Source: Clostridium_AM sp963780135 (lineage in GTDB: Bacteria > Bacillota > Clostridia > Clostridiales > Clostridiaceae). Taken from it: a DNA stretch of 64,000 nt. The translations under genes were made by a program, and so were the position numbers. The stretch spans positions 1 to 64,000 of the forward strand of contig CAWAAR010000002.1 of assembly GCA_963780135.1 (NCBI GenBank), in the 5' to 3' direction. This document shows, in pieces, positions 39,941 through 48,693 of this stretch (its first letter is position 1; the number at the start of each line of letters is the position of its first letter). The notes below the pieces were generated by a model, which saw only the letters and a program-made list of their open reading frames with translations, searched no databases and was not told where the DNA came from.

Positions 39941-41875
39941 ATGTGCAAAAAACCATATTATATTACAACCCCTATTTATTACCCATCAGCAAAACTTCAT
40001 ATAGGAAATACTTACACTACAGTTGCTGCTGATGCGTTAGCAAGATTTAAAAGGCTTACAGGATATGATGTAATGCTTTTAACAGGTACAGATGAGCATG
40101 GACAAAAAATTCAAAGATTAGCAGAAGCAAAAGGCGTTGCTCCAAAAGAGTATGTAGATGAAATAGTTGCAGGAATAAAAGATCTTTGGAAAATCATGAA
40201 TATAAATTATGACAAATTTATAAGAACTACAGATGATTATCATGTTAAAGTAGTTCAGGATATATTTAAAAAATTGTATGATCAAGGAGACATATATAAA
40301 GGAGCATATGAAGGTTGGTATTGTACACCTTGCGAATCCTTTTGGACAGAAACTCAGCTTGTAGATGGTAAATGTCCTGATTGTGGAAGACCAGTTGAAA
40401 AAGCAAAGGAAGAAGCATACTTCTTTAAAATGTCAAAATATGCTCCGAAACTTATAGAATATATAGAAAATCACCCAGAGTTTATTCAACCAGAATCAAG
40501 AAAGAATGAAATGATAAATAATTTCTTAAAGCCAGGTCTGCAAGATCTTTGTGTTTCAAGAACTACATTTGACTGGGGAATACCAGTAACCTTTGATGAT
40601 AAGCATGTTATATATGTTTGGGTTGATGCTTTAGCAAATTATATAACAGCACTTGGATATGGAAGCAGTAATCCTGAATTATATAATAAGTATTGGCCAG
40701 CAGATGTTCACCTTGTAGGTAAAGATATATTAAGATTCCATACAATTTATTGGCCAATTATGCTTATGGCATTAGATATTCCACTACCAAAACAGGTATT
40801 TGGCCATGGATGGCTTTTAGTTGATGGAGGAAAAATGTCAAAATCTAAGGGAAATGTGGTAGATCCTGTACTTTTAGTAAATCATTTTGGCGCAGATCCT
40901 GTAAGATATTATTTATTAAGAGAAATACCATTTGGTGCAGATGGATTATTTAATAATGAAATATTTATAAAGAAAATAAATTCAGATTTAGCAAATGACT
41001 TAGGAAATCTTTTATCAAGAACTTGTGCTATGGTAGAAAAGTATTTTGAAGGAATAATTCCAGCACCAACAAACAAAGAAAATATAGATGATGAACTTAT
41101 AAAAATTGCTTTAAATACACCTAAAAAAATGGAACAGAGTATAGATGAGTTAAGAATTCCAGAAGCTTTAGATTCTATATGGGAACTTATTGGAAGGGCA
41201 AATAAATATATAGATGAAACTACACCTTGGATACTTGCAAAGGATGAAAGTAAAAAGCAAAGATTAGGAACAGTACTTTATAATTTATTAGAATCACTTA
41301 GAATAATTTCAGTATGCTTATCAGCATTTCTTCCTGATACTAGCGAAAAAATAAATAAGCAATTAAATACAGAAGTTATAACTTGGGATAGTTTAGCATC
41401 CTTTAATGGAACATTAGCAGGAACAAAGATAAGTAAGGGAGAGCTTCTATTTCCAAGAATAGATGTAGATGAAAAAATTGAAGAATTAAATAAGCTTAAA
41501 GAACAACAAGAAGCAGCTAATAAGCCTGCAATGCAGCCATTAAAAGAAGAGATAACAATTGATGATTTTGAAAAATTGGATTTAAGAATAGTTAAAGTAT
41601 TAGCTTGTGAACCTGTAAAAGGAGCTAAAAAACTTCTTAAACTAAAAGTAGACTTAGGTGGAGAAGAAAGACAGGTAATATCAGGAATAGCTAAATTCTA
41701 TAAACCAGAAGAATTGGTAGGTAAAAACGTAATACTTGTGGCAAATTTAAAGCCTGTAAAGCTTAGAGGTGAAATTTCCCAAGGAATGATATTATCAGCA
41801 GCTACAGATGATGATAGTAAGCTTTTCACAGCAACCATTGAATCAGAACTTCCTACAGGAAGTATTGTAAGGTAA
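39941..41875 (+). CDS. metG: methionyl-tRNA synthetase
   Basis: 644 aa class I synthetase. HIGN (HIGH equivalent) is near residue 20, the zinc knuckle has CTPC near 127 and CPDC near 144, and the KMSKSKGN loop lies near residue 299. A C-terminal Trbp111-like tRNA-binding domain occupies about residues 540-644 (DFEKLDLRIVKVL). ATG follows AAGGAGGAAT. Controlled by the upstream T-box. In B. subtilis the gene also lies between abrB and tatD. Confidence 0.97.
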   Translation: MCKKPYYITTPIYYPSAKLHIGNTYTTVAADALARFKRLTGYDVMLLTGTDEHGQKIQRLAEAKGVAPKEYVDEIVAGIKDLWKIMNINYDKFIRTTDDYHVKVVQDIFKKLYDQGDIYKGAYEGWYCTPCESFWTETQLVDGKCPDCGRPVEKAKEEAYFFKMSKYAPKLIEYIENHPEFIQPESRKNEMINNFLKPGLQDLCVSRTTFDWGIPVTFDDKHVIYVWVDALANYITALGYGSSNPELYNKYWPADVHLVGKDILRFHTIYWPIMLMALDIPLPKQVFGHGWLLVDGGKMSKSKGNVVDPVLLVNHFGADPVRYYLLREIPFGADGLFNNEIFIKKINSDLANDLGNLLSRTCAMVEKYFEGIIPAPTNKENIDDELIKIALNTPKKMEQSIDELRIPEALDSIWELIGRANKYIDETTPWILAKDESKKQRLGTVLYNLLESLRIISVCLSAFLPDTSEKINKQLNTEVITWDSLASFNGTLAGTKISKGELLFPRIDVDEKIEELNKLKEQQEAANKPAMQPLKEEITIDDFEKLDLRIVKVLACEPVKGAKKLLKLKVDLGGEERQVISGIAKFYKPEELVGKNVILVANLKPVKLRGEISQGMILSAATDDDSKLFTATIESELPTGSIVR

Positions 41876-41883
41876 GTTTAATA

Positions 41884-41926
41884 AATATAAGCATATTGCA
41901 ATGCAATGTGCTTATATTGTTTTTTG
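41884..41926 (+). terminator. metG terminator
   Basis: AATATAAGCATATTGC pairs with GCAATGTGCTTATATT (one G-U) and is followed by GTTTTTTG. Confidence 0.85.
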
Positions 41927-41994
41927 TATAAGAAGGTTAAATATTGCAAAATATATTTATGTAATATAAAAGCATGTACAAAGGAGTGATAAAG

Positions 41995-42582
41995 ATGAAA
42001 AGCTTAAATGGAACTAAAACTGCAGACAATCTGGCTAAAGCTTTTGCAGGAGAGTCGCAAGCAAGAAATAGATATACCTTTTATAGTAAAATTGCAAGTA
42101 ATGAAGGTTATAAACAAATTGAGGCAGTATTTTTAGAAACAGCAGACAATGAAAGAGCACATGCAAGAGTATTTTTTGATTTATTAATTGAAGGATTAGG
42201 AAAAGCTCATATTAATGTAAATGCTGATTACCCTATAGGATTAGGAAGTACAGAAGAAAATCTTTTGTATGCAGCAGAAGGAGAAAAAGAAGAGTGGGGA
42301 ACATTATATCCATCTTTTTCAGAAATTGCTAAAGAAGAAGGTTTTCCAGAGGTTGAAATAGTTTTTAGAAAAATTATAGAAATAGAAACAGGACATGAAA
42401 AAAGATATTTAGATCTTTTAAATAGTTTAAAAAATAAAACTCTTTATAAGAAAGACTCAAAACAAAATTGGAAATGTAGAAATTGTGGATATATATATCA
42501 AGGATTGGAAGCTCCAAAAACATGTCCAGCATGTAAGTATCCTCAAGGGTATTTTGAAATAATGTATGATACAAAAGTTTAG
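41995..42582 (+). CDS. rbr: rubrerythrin
   Basis: 195 aa. The N-terminal ferritin-like di-iron domain has AFAGESQARNRYTFY with Glu near residue 19, ETADNERAHARVFF near 52, and a second ExxH in EIETGHEKRYLDLL. The C-terminal rubredoxin domain (about 155-195) has CRNC and CPAC. It reduces hydrogen peroxide in anaerobes with electrons from rubredoxin or NADH-dependent partners. ATG at 41995 follows AAAGGAGTG. It is an extra gene in the metG-tatD interval. No clear PerR box was found. Confidence 0.95.
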   Translation: MKSLNGTKTADNLAKAFAGESQARNRYTFYSKIASNEGYKQIEAVFLETADNERAHARVFFDLLIEGLGKAHINVNADYPIGLGSTEENLLYAAEGEKEEWGTLYPSFSEIAKEEGFPEVEIVFRKIIEIETGHEKRYLDLLNSLKNKTLYKKDSKQNWKCRNCGYIYQGLEAPKTCPACKYPQGYFEIMYDTKV

Positions 42583-42605
42583 AAGTAAAAATTTATAGTA
42601 AGAAT

Positions 42606-42650
42606 GGTCATTTATTTTGGTGAAATTTGAAATAAATGATCTTTTTTAAT
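42606..42650 (+). terminator. rubrerythrin terminator
   Basis: GGTCATTTATTT pairs with AAATAAATGATC (one G-U) and is followed by TTTTTT. Confidence 0.8.
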
Positions 42651-42749
42651 TTTTAGTGCAACAAATTCCTATTAGTGTCATAAAATTAATATGATTGAGC
42701 AAAAGCTATGTTTTATTAAAAAAATCGCCTAAATTATAAGAATATAAGG

Positions 42750-42777
42750 TTGACTATAAAGCCAAATGTAATAAAAT
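42750..42777 (+). promoter_or_regulatory. possible tatD promoter
   Basis: TTGACT at 42750-42755, a 16-base spacer, TAAAAT at 42772-42777; start near 42784, about 90 bases before tatD. Confidence 0.45.
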
Positions 42778-42875
42778 GGAAATATGTAATTACAAAGTTT
42801 TAAACACTTAAATTTAGTGTTAAAATTAATCAATAGATAAACAATATGCTTAAGTATTAGAAATGGAGAGATACA

Positions 42876-43676
42876 ATGGATGAAATTATAGGACTACCTA
42901 ATGAGAAAATGAAGATATTTGATGCTCATGCGCATTATGATGATGAACAATTTGACGAAGATAGACAATCCATAATAAAGGAGCTAAGCGAAAATGGAAT
43001 AGAAGGAGTATTAAATTGTGGAGCTTCTATAGACGGAACTAGAGCTTCTGTAGAATTGGCTAATAAGTATGAATTTTTCTATGCAGCAATAGGCATTCAT
43101 CCTGAACATGCTGATCAATTAACAGATGAAGTTATGCTTGAATTAAAACAACTATCTTCAAATAGTAAAGTTAAGGCAATAGGGGAAATAGGTCTTGACT
43201 ATTATTATGAGGAAAACCCAGAAAGACAGATTCAGAAAAATGCTTTTATAAAACAAATGGAGCTTGCAAGAGAGCTTAAATTACCTGTAATTATACATGA
43301 TAGAGATGCACATGAAGATACACTAGATATTATGAAAAAATTTCCAGATGTTAAAGGAGAAATACATTGCTTTTCTGGAAGTGTAGAATTTGCAAAGGAA
43401 TGTTTAAAACTCGGATACTATATAGGTTTTACTGGAGTAGTAACATTTAAAAATGCTAAAAAAGTTATTGAAGTAGCAAAACAAGTTCCCTTAGATAGAA
43501 TTTTAGTAGAAACTGATTGTCCTTATATGGCACCAGTTCCTTTTAGAGGGAAAAGAAATAGATCAGAGTATATAGCACACATAATAAATAAAATAGCGGA
43601 AATTAAAGGCATAAGTAGTGAGGAGGTGAGTTGTAGCACTATTTCAAATATGAAAAAGTTGCTAAATATAGCTTAA
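42876..43676 (+). CDS. tatD: TatD-family metal-dependent deoxyribonuclease
   Basis: 266 aa TIM-barrel hydrolase. Metal ligands: DAHAHYDD (HxH), GEIGLDYYY, VIIHDRDAH, GEIHCFSG and ETDCPYMAPVPFRGKRN. TatD/YabD proteins have 3'-5' exonuclease activity on DNA or RNA. ATG at 42876 has GGAGAGA upstream and adds a short extension before the usual MKIFDAHAHY start at 42909. Between metG and the yabE-like gene, as in B. subtilis (yabD). Confidence 0.92.
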   Translation: MDEIIGLPNEKMKIFDAHAHYDDEQFDEDRQSIIKELSENGIEGVLNCGASIDGTRASVELANKYEFFYAAIGIHPEHADQLTDEVMLELKQLSSNSKVKAIGEIGLDYYYEENPERQIQKNAFIKQMELARELKLPVIIHDRDAHEDTLDIMKKFPDVKGEIHCFSGSVEFAKECLKLGYYIGFTGVVTFKNAKKVIEVAKQVPLDRILVETDCPYMAPVPFRGKRNRSEYIAHIINKIAEIKGISSEEVSCSTISNMKKLLNIA

Positions 43677-43891
43677 TGGTGTAAAATTAAAGTGCAATTT
43701 TTAAATTTTCGACCAATTCTATATTTAGGTAATTATGTGTTAATTTACAACATATAATTATAATGAGTTTAATTATAATTCCACCAAAAATATTAAAATA
43801 GACTGTTAATAAAAAAACGCTATCATATTATTTTATAATCAAATTTTATGCAAAAATTTGCATTACACAGTCTAAAAAGTTAAGGCGATAT

Positions 43892-43920
43892 TTGACATAA
43901 TTCGTCATTGCAATTATAAT
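43892..43920 (+). promoter_or_regulatory. promoter of the yabE-like gene
   Basis: TTGACA at 43892-43897 and TATAAT at 43915-43920 with a 17-base spacer, a full consensus match. Start near 43927. Confidence 0.82.
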
Positions 43921-43954
43921 GGGAATGTCGCTCTTGCCTAGAGGAGGTATTTTT

Positions 43955-45001
43955 ATGGTGGAAAAATTAAGAAATTACTTAAAAAATTATTTTCCCAATG
44001 GTCCTAAAACTATATATATGTATTTGAGTTTAATAGTTTTAGTCATTCTAGTAATATTCATTAGTAGCACAAGAAAGACAATCACAGTTTCTATAGACGG
44101 TAAAGATAAGAAAATTACTACATTTAGTAGTACTTATAAAAGCGCTTTAAGTAATAATGGTATAACTGTAGGACCAAAGGACAAAACTACAATTAATCTG
44201 AACAACAAAGTTGAAAAAGACTCAAAAATATCAGTAAAGAGAGCAGTAAATATTCAAATCGCTGTAGATGGAAAAAAACTAGATGTAAAGTCTGCAGAGG
44301 ATAATATTGGGAAAATGCTGCAAGCAGAAAAAATAGGAATTAATGGATCTGACAAAATAAATCCAAGCAAAAATTCGACTATTAAAGATGGACTTAAAGT
44401 AGTAGTAACAAGAGTTCAGACAAAAGATATTAAGGAAACTAAACCAGTAGATTATACTACAATTGTAAAAAAGGATGAAGATAGTGAACAAGGTAATAAC
44501 AAAACAATACAAGAAGGACAGCCTGGAGAAAAAGAAACATTAACTAGGGTTGTTTATGAAAATGGTAAAGAGATTTCAAGAAAATTAATAGGTGAAACGA
44601 TTAAGAAGCAACCAGTACAAAAGATTGTAGCCATGGGAGCACTTAGTGTTTATACTCCTTCTCGTGGAGTTAAAGTTCCCTACACTTCATCTATTAGAAT
44701 GAGATCTACTGCATATACTGCAAATTATGCTGATACAGGTAAAGATCCTGGTGATGCTTATTTTGGGATTACAGCGTCAGGAACTGTAGCAAAAAGAAAT
44801 GAAGGTAACTACAGTTCTGTAGCAGTTGATCCAAGAGTTATTCCACTTGGTACTAGACTTTATGTTGAGGGATATGGATATGCTGTTGCTGAAGATACAG
44901 GTGGAGCTATAAAAGGCAATAGGATAGATTTATTCTTTGATTCTAGTTCAGAAGTAGATAGTTGGGGAGTAAAGTGGATTAATGTCTATGTAGTTAAATA
45001 G
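43955..45001 (+). CDS. yabE: YabE-like cell-wall protein: DUF348, G5 and 3D domains
   Basis: 348 aa. One N-terminal membrane anchor or signal (about residues 20-40) precedes two DUF348 repeats (about 41-90 and 95-145), a G5 domain (about 150-225) and a C-terminal 3D domain (about 245-348) with RSTAYTANYADTG, GTRLYVEGYG and DLFFDS. The three Asp that name the domain are present. Related Rpf/Sps proteins are lytic transglycosylases. ATG at 43955 follows GAGGAGG. It has a full-consensus promoter and its own terminator. B. subtilis has yabE at the same position. Confidence 0.9.
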   Translation: MVEKLRNYLKNYFPNGPKTIYMYLSLIVLVILVIFISSTRKTITVSIDGKDKKITTFSSTYKSALSNNGITVGPKDKTTINLNNKVEKDSKISVKRAVNIQIAVDGKKLDVKSAEDNIGKMLQAEKIGINGSDKINPSKNSTIKDGLKVVVTRVQTKDIKETKPVDYTTIVKKDEDSEQGNNKTIQEGQPGEKETLTRVVYENGKEISRKLIGETIKKQPVQKIVAMGALSVYTPSRGVKVPYTSSIRMRSTAYTANYADTGKDPGDAYFGITASGTVAKRNEGNYSSVAVDPRVIPLGTRLYVEGYGYAVAEDTGGAIKGNRIDLFFDSSSEVDSWGVKWINVYVVK

Positions 45002-45023
45002 GAGCAAATGCTCCTATTTTTTT
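45001..45023 (+). terminator. terminator of the yabE-like gene
   Basis: GGAGCA-AA-TGCTCC followed by TATTTTTTT, starting at the stop codon. Confidence 0.85.
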
Positions 45024-45104
45024 CTGTACATAAGTAATAAATATTTAAAAAAAATAAGGAGGATATTGACCTAACATTCATTAATTATTAGGTTAATAAA
45101 GATT

Positions 45105-45647
45105 ATGATTAAAGAAGTTATTGTTGTTGAAGGAAGAGATGATATTACTGCAGTAAAAAGAGCTGTAGATGCAGAGGTTATAGCAGTAGGAGGTTTTGGC
45201 ATAAACGCTAAAGTTATAGAACGAATAAAAGAAGCTCAAAAAAGGCAAGGGGTAATAGTTTTGACAGATCCAGATTTTGCAGGAGAGAAAATAAGAAGGA
45301 TTATATCAAAGAGAGTAAAAGATATAAAGCATGCATACATATCTCGAAAGGATGGGACAAAAGATGGAGACATAGGAGTTGAAAATGCTGAACCAAAGAT
45401 AATAATAAGAGCTTTAGAAAATGCTAAATGTGAAATAAAAGAGAAAGTATCAGACTTTGATATAAATGATATGATTTTTTTTGGACTTACTGGAAACAAT
45501 AAATCAAAGGAAAAAAGAGAAGTTCTTGGCAATGAACTTGGTATCGGTTATTGTAACTCAGCTCAATTTTTAACAAGACTTAATAATTATGGCATCAGTA
45601 GGGAAGAATTTATAAATGCTATGAATAAGATAAAAGAGGAGAAGTAA
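45105..45647 (+). CDS. rnmV: ribonuclease M5
   Basis: 180 aa. A Toprim domain (VVEGRDD at residues 7-13, DPDFAGEKIR near 52) forms the catalytic core that trims 5S rRNA precursors, as RNase M5 does in B. subtilis. ATG at 45105 lacks a close ribosome site: the strong AAGGAGGA lies about 42 bases upstream, separated by an ACCTAA/TTAGGT inverted repeat. It starts the conserved rnmV-ksgA pair; ksgA begins one base after its stop. The substrate 5S gene lies at 4836 in this window. Confidence 0.93.
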   Translation: MIKEVIVVEGRDDITAVKRAVDAEVIAVGGFGINAKVIERIKEAQKRQGVIVLTDPDFAGEKIRRIISKRVKDIKHAYISRKDGTKDGDIGVENAEPKIIIRALENAKCEIKEKVSDFDINDMIFFGLTGNNKSKEKREVLGNELGIGYCNSAQFLTRLNNYGISREEFINAMNKIKEEK

Positions 45648-45648
45648 T

Positions 45649-46485
45649 ATGGAAAATTTTTCTGTAAAAGATATAGTTAAAAAATATGGATTTAGATTCT
45701 CAAAAGGCTTAGGACAGAACTTTTTAATAGATGATTCGGTTTTAGAGGATATAGTTAATAGTTCTAATATTGATAAAGACGATTTAGTAATAGAAATCGG
45801 GCCAGGAGTTGGGACTTTAACAAAGGAATTGTTAAAAAAAGCAAAAAAAGTTTTTGCAATTGAATTAGATTCTGATTTAATACCTATTTTAAATGAAGAA
45901 CTAAAAGAATTTAATAATTTTGAGTTAATACATAAAGATGCATTAAAAGTAGATTTTAATGAACTTATAGGAGAAGAAGTTAATACTAAGTTAGTAGCAA
46001 ATTTGCCATACTATGTTACAACTCCTATAATATCTAAGCTATTAAAAGAAAACTACAAGTTTGAATCATTAACTATAATGATTCAAAAGGAAGTTGGAGA
46101 AAGAATTGCTGCAAGACCTAGTACAAAGGAATACGGAGCTCTTTCAATACTTGTGCAATACTATTGTGATGTAGAAATAGTAAGAAAAGTTAGCGCAGAT
46201 TCTTTTGTGCCTAAACCTAAGGTTGATTCTATAGTTATAAAATTAAATAAGCTTTCAGGACCTAAAGTACAAGTTAAAAGTAAAGAGTTATTCTTTAAAA
46301 TAGTAAGAAGTTCTTTTAATATGAGAAGAAAAACTTTATGGAATGGTCTTAAAAGTTTAAACTTGCCAAAGGAACAATTAGAAAAAGCTTTTGAAGATGC
46401 AGGGATTGATCCTAAAAGAAGAGGAGAGACTTTATCATTAGGTGAATTTGGTAAATTAGCAGACTCTATATATGATTTGCAATAA
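45649..46485 (+). CDS. ksgA: 16S rRNA (adenine-1518/1519-N6) dimethyltransferase
   Basis: 278 aa KsgA/RsmA. SAM site EIGPGVGTLT near residue 46, N-terminal GLGQNFLID, catalytic NLPYYVTTPI near residue 116, and a C-terminal helical domain with SFNMRRKTLWNGL. It dimethylates two adenines in helix 45 and acts as an assembly checkpoint. ATG is preceded by AGAGGAGAAG inside the end of rnmV. Same gene order as B. subtilis. Confidence 0.96.
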   Translation: MENFSVKDIVKKYGFRFSKGLGQNFLIDDSVLEDIVNSSNIDKDDLVIEIGPGVGTLTKELLKKAKKVFAIELDSDLIPILNEELKEFNNFELIHKDALKVDFNELIGEEVNTKLVANLPYYVTTPIISKLLKENYKFESLTIMIQKEVGERIAARPSTKEYGALSILVQYYCDVEIVRKVSADSFVPKPKVDSIVIKLNKLSGPKVQVKSKELFFKIVRSSFNMRRKTLWNGLKSLNLPKEQLEKAFEDAGIDPKRRGETLSLGEFGKLADSIYDLQ

Positions 46486-46573
46486 TCTTTTTACAATATT
46501 ATAACTAGTTGTTCACTTTTTGCATTTCACCTCATATATTATAATGAGTAAGAATATATGGAGGTATAGGAAG

Positions 46574-47491
46574 TTGGCTCAAAAAAAGAGTTATAGTAGG
46601 TATTTTATAATATTACAAGAAGATGAAAAAGGGTATTCAATATCTTCCGATAAAGTAGCTTCTGGGTATGCAAAACTAGAGCTAAAAAATGATAAGTGCA
46701 AAATATCATATTATGTGCAAAATTTAAAAAAAGAGAGTGCTCCTTATTATATGCTTTTAATTTGTAATAAGAAGGAGGTAAAGAAGGTAATAAAAATATC
46801 ACAGATGAACATAGATGATTATGGAAGGGCAGATGTTTATCATGAATATTCGGCAGATAATATAGCTGGAACTGGTATATCAATGGATAAAATTTCTGGC
46901 GCAGCTATAGTCAAGTTCTTGGATTCAAACATAATACCAGTTATGAGTGGATTTGCAAGTACTGCAATACCAGACTGGAAAACATTCACTTTAGTGGATT
47001 TGCAAAGCACAGTTAAGGAAGAAGAGAAGCCTGCACAGGCTCCAAATAGTATGTTTGACAAATATGAAGAAAATATAGAGTCTTTAAAGAAAGAAAACAA
47101 AACTAAAGAAATAGAAAAAGTTAAGAGCACAGGGAAAGAAGATAATATAAAGAAAGAACAAATTGTAAGTAAAAAAGAAACTGTAAAAGAGAATGTAAAA
47201 GAAAATATAAAAGAAACTGTAAAAGAGAATGTAAAAGAAAATACAAAAGAAAATATAAAAGAAAGTTTAAAGAAAAAGGACACTGTGAATGAACAAAAAA
47301 GTACAAATAATATAAACAACGCAAATGAGAGTAAAATACCAATTAAGGAAAATAATTTAAATAATCAAGAAAATTTAAAGAGAGAAAATAAGCATGAATC
47401 AAGAAAAGAAACTGCAAAGAATATGGACATGGATGGTGAGAAAGATAAAGACTTTTTAAGGGCAGATGAAAAAAGATTTTTGAAAACTTAA
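46574..47491 (+). CDS. hypothetical clostridial protein, N-terminal part of a probably frameshifted gene
   Basis: About 305 aa. A folded N-terminal region (residues 1-150, MAQKKSYSRYFIILQEDEKG start) precedes a highly charged segment with repeats of KENVKEN/KETVKEN. DNA 47177-47212 is repeated almost exactly at 47213-47248. TTG at 46574 has GGAGG upstream; in-frame codons before it lack a site. The frame ends with RADEKRFLKT. In the next frame, reading from 47470 gives KKIFENLIQGFECLGE, which runs straight into the downstream fragment, so one A is probably missing from an A6 run. It occupies the slot of yabG in B. subtilis but is not similar to it. Confidence 0.65.
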   Translation: MAQKKSYSRYFIILQEDEKGYSISSDKVASGYAKLELKNDKCKISYYVQNLKKESAPYYMLLICNKKEVKKVIKISQMNIDDYGRADVYHEYSADNIAGTGISMDKISGAAIVKFLDSNIIPVMSGFASTAIPDWKTFTLVDLQSTVKEEEKPAQAPNSMFDKYEENIESLKKENKTKEIEKVKSTGKEDNIKKEQIVSKKETVKENVKENIKETVKENVKENTKENIKESLKKKDTVNEQKSTNNINNANESKIPIKENNLNNQENLKRENKHESRKETAKNMDMDGEKDKDFLRADEKRFLKT

Positions 47492-47886
47492 TACAAGGTT
47501 TTGAATGCTTGGGAGAAATATGCTCAGAGATAAAGAGATGTAAGTGGTATAAGATACCTGTAGATTCACAAAGATCTATGTACAATATGTCTAATTATAA
47601 TAAATATACAATGTTATATTATCCTATGATAAATTATTACTCTTATATTAAAAAATATGAACATTATTTAATAGGATATAAGTTAAATAAGGACAATAGA
47701 ATGAAGTATTTAATTTATGCTATACCAGGTACTAAAAATAAAATGGACCAGCCGTATGTTGGCAAATCAGGATTTGTTACTTGGATGCCTTTAAATAGTG
47801 AGGAAAATGATGAGAATTCTTTAGGATATTGGCTTATGTTTTATGATTTTAAAACTTCTACGATTGTAATACCAGTAAAAAAGTAG
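47470..47886 (+). pseudogene. C-terminal fragment of the same hypothetical gene
   Basis: An open frame without a convincing start of its own (a TTG at 47509 has no ribosome site). From 47470 it encodes about 138 residues: KKIFENLIQGFECLGEICSE, then aromatic-rich sequence with YLIYAIPG, KMDQPYVGKSGFVTWMPL and a GYWLMFYDF end. The pattern looks like a folded C-terminal domain separated from the N-terminal domain by a charged linker. I believe 46574-47886 is one gene broken by a one-base deletion, or read through by slippage on the A-run. Confidence 0.6.
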
Positions 47887-47900
47887 TATGGAAGAAGTAT

Positions 47901-47931
47901 AGTACCAAAAATATTTAATATTTTTGGTACT
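47901..47931 (+). terminator. possible terminator after the split hypothetical gene
   Basis: AGTACCAAAAATATT and AATATTTTTGGTACT form a perfect hairpin; the T tail (ATTTTC) is weak. Confidence 0.55.
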
Positions 47932-47985
47932 ATTTTCATATAATTAAATAAGTGAATCTTATTTAAAATGTAAGGTGGTATTAAA

Positions 47986-48576
47986 ATGAAATTAATAATA
48001 ATAAATAGAAAGAGATTAGGGGTAACTATAATTATAATTGGGTTAATGCTTGTTTTGTTCAGCTTGGAAAAAAACTTTGATGCACGACTTAAGTTCACTG
48101 CACTAATACAAAATAATATAAATTCTTTAATAGAATACGGAGCATTAAATCAAAAATTTACTTATAAATTACCTGCTGAATGGAGTGCTAAAGAAAAAAA
48201 ATTCTCAGGTAATGAAATTATATATCATAATGATTTTAATACCAAAGATTTTAAAATTCATGGATTTGTAGAAGTTTGGAACTTAAACAAAGACTTAAAA
48301 ACATTTCTAGAGGAAAGTAAAAAAATATCTAGTGAACAAAATTTATATAAAGCCTATGAAATAAAACCAATTACCATAAATGACAAAGATGGATATTTAA
48401 TTAATTACACTATAATAACCTCGGCTAATCAAAACTATAAAGGTTATGAATATTTTATAAGGAATAAAGATAAATTTTTTAGATTCTCCTTTTTTGTAAG
48501 AGAAGATAATTTTAAAGAAAATATGCCTACAATATTTAAAACTATAGTGCAAACTTTTGCTTATAAAGAAGAGTAA
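47986..48576 (+). CDS. membrane-anchored hypothetical protein
   Basis: 196 aa. A basic start and one membrane helix (residues about 10-27) precede an extracellular domain (about 40-196). That domain contains KLPAEWSAKEKKFSGNEIIY and ends in FKENMPTIFKTIVQTFAYKE (in part). The ending resembles PsbP-like or outer-surface stress domains, but I do not claim a family. ATG preceded by TAAGGTGG. Single gene with a strong terminator. Confidence 0.65.
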   Translation: MKLIIINRKRLGVTIIIIGLMLVLFSLEKNFDARLKFTALIQNNINSLIEYGALNQKFTYKLPAEWSAKEKKFSGNEIIYHNDFNTKDFKIHGFVEVWNLNKDLKTFLEESKKISSEQNLYKAYEIKPITINDKDGYLINYTIITSANQNYKGYEYFIRNKDKFFRFSFFVREDNFKENMPTIFKTIVQTFAYKEE

Positions 48577-48586
48577 TATGTGACAT

Positions 48587-48619
48587 GGGGACGTAAAAAA
48601 ACTACGTCCCTATTTTTTT
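48587..48619 (+). terminator. terminator after the membrane hypothetical gene
   Basis: GGGGACGTA pairs with TACGTCCC and is followed by TATTTTTTT. Confidence 0.88.
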
Positions 48620-48693
48620 AGATGTGTTATAATGTTGTTAAGATTTTTGAAATAAATAATGCATTAGTATTTACAGGAGGTTAATAAAAGACT

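Noticed and set aside
47177..47248. CRISPR-like tandem repeat
   Set aside because: The units are directly adjacent without spacers and are in-frame coding repeats.
46840..47342. Long minus-strand frames antisense to the split hypothetical gene
   Set aside because: Phe/Ser/Leu-rich mirror of the Lys/Glu repeat linker without a ribosome site.
47468..47476. Programmed -1 ribosomal frameshift site of dnaX type
   Set aside because: The AAAAAAG string is present, but the reading phase is GAA AAA AGA, not A AAA AAG. No strong downstream pseudoknot was seen. A lost base or transcriptional slippage is more likely.
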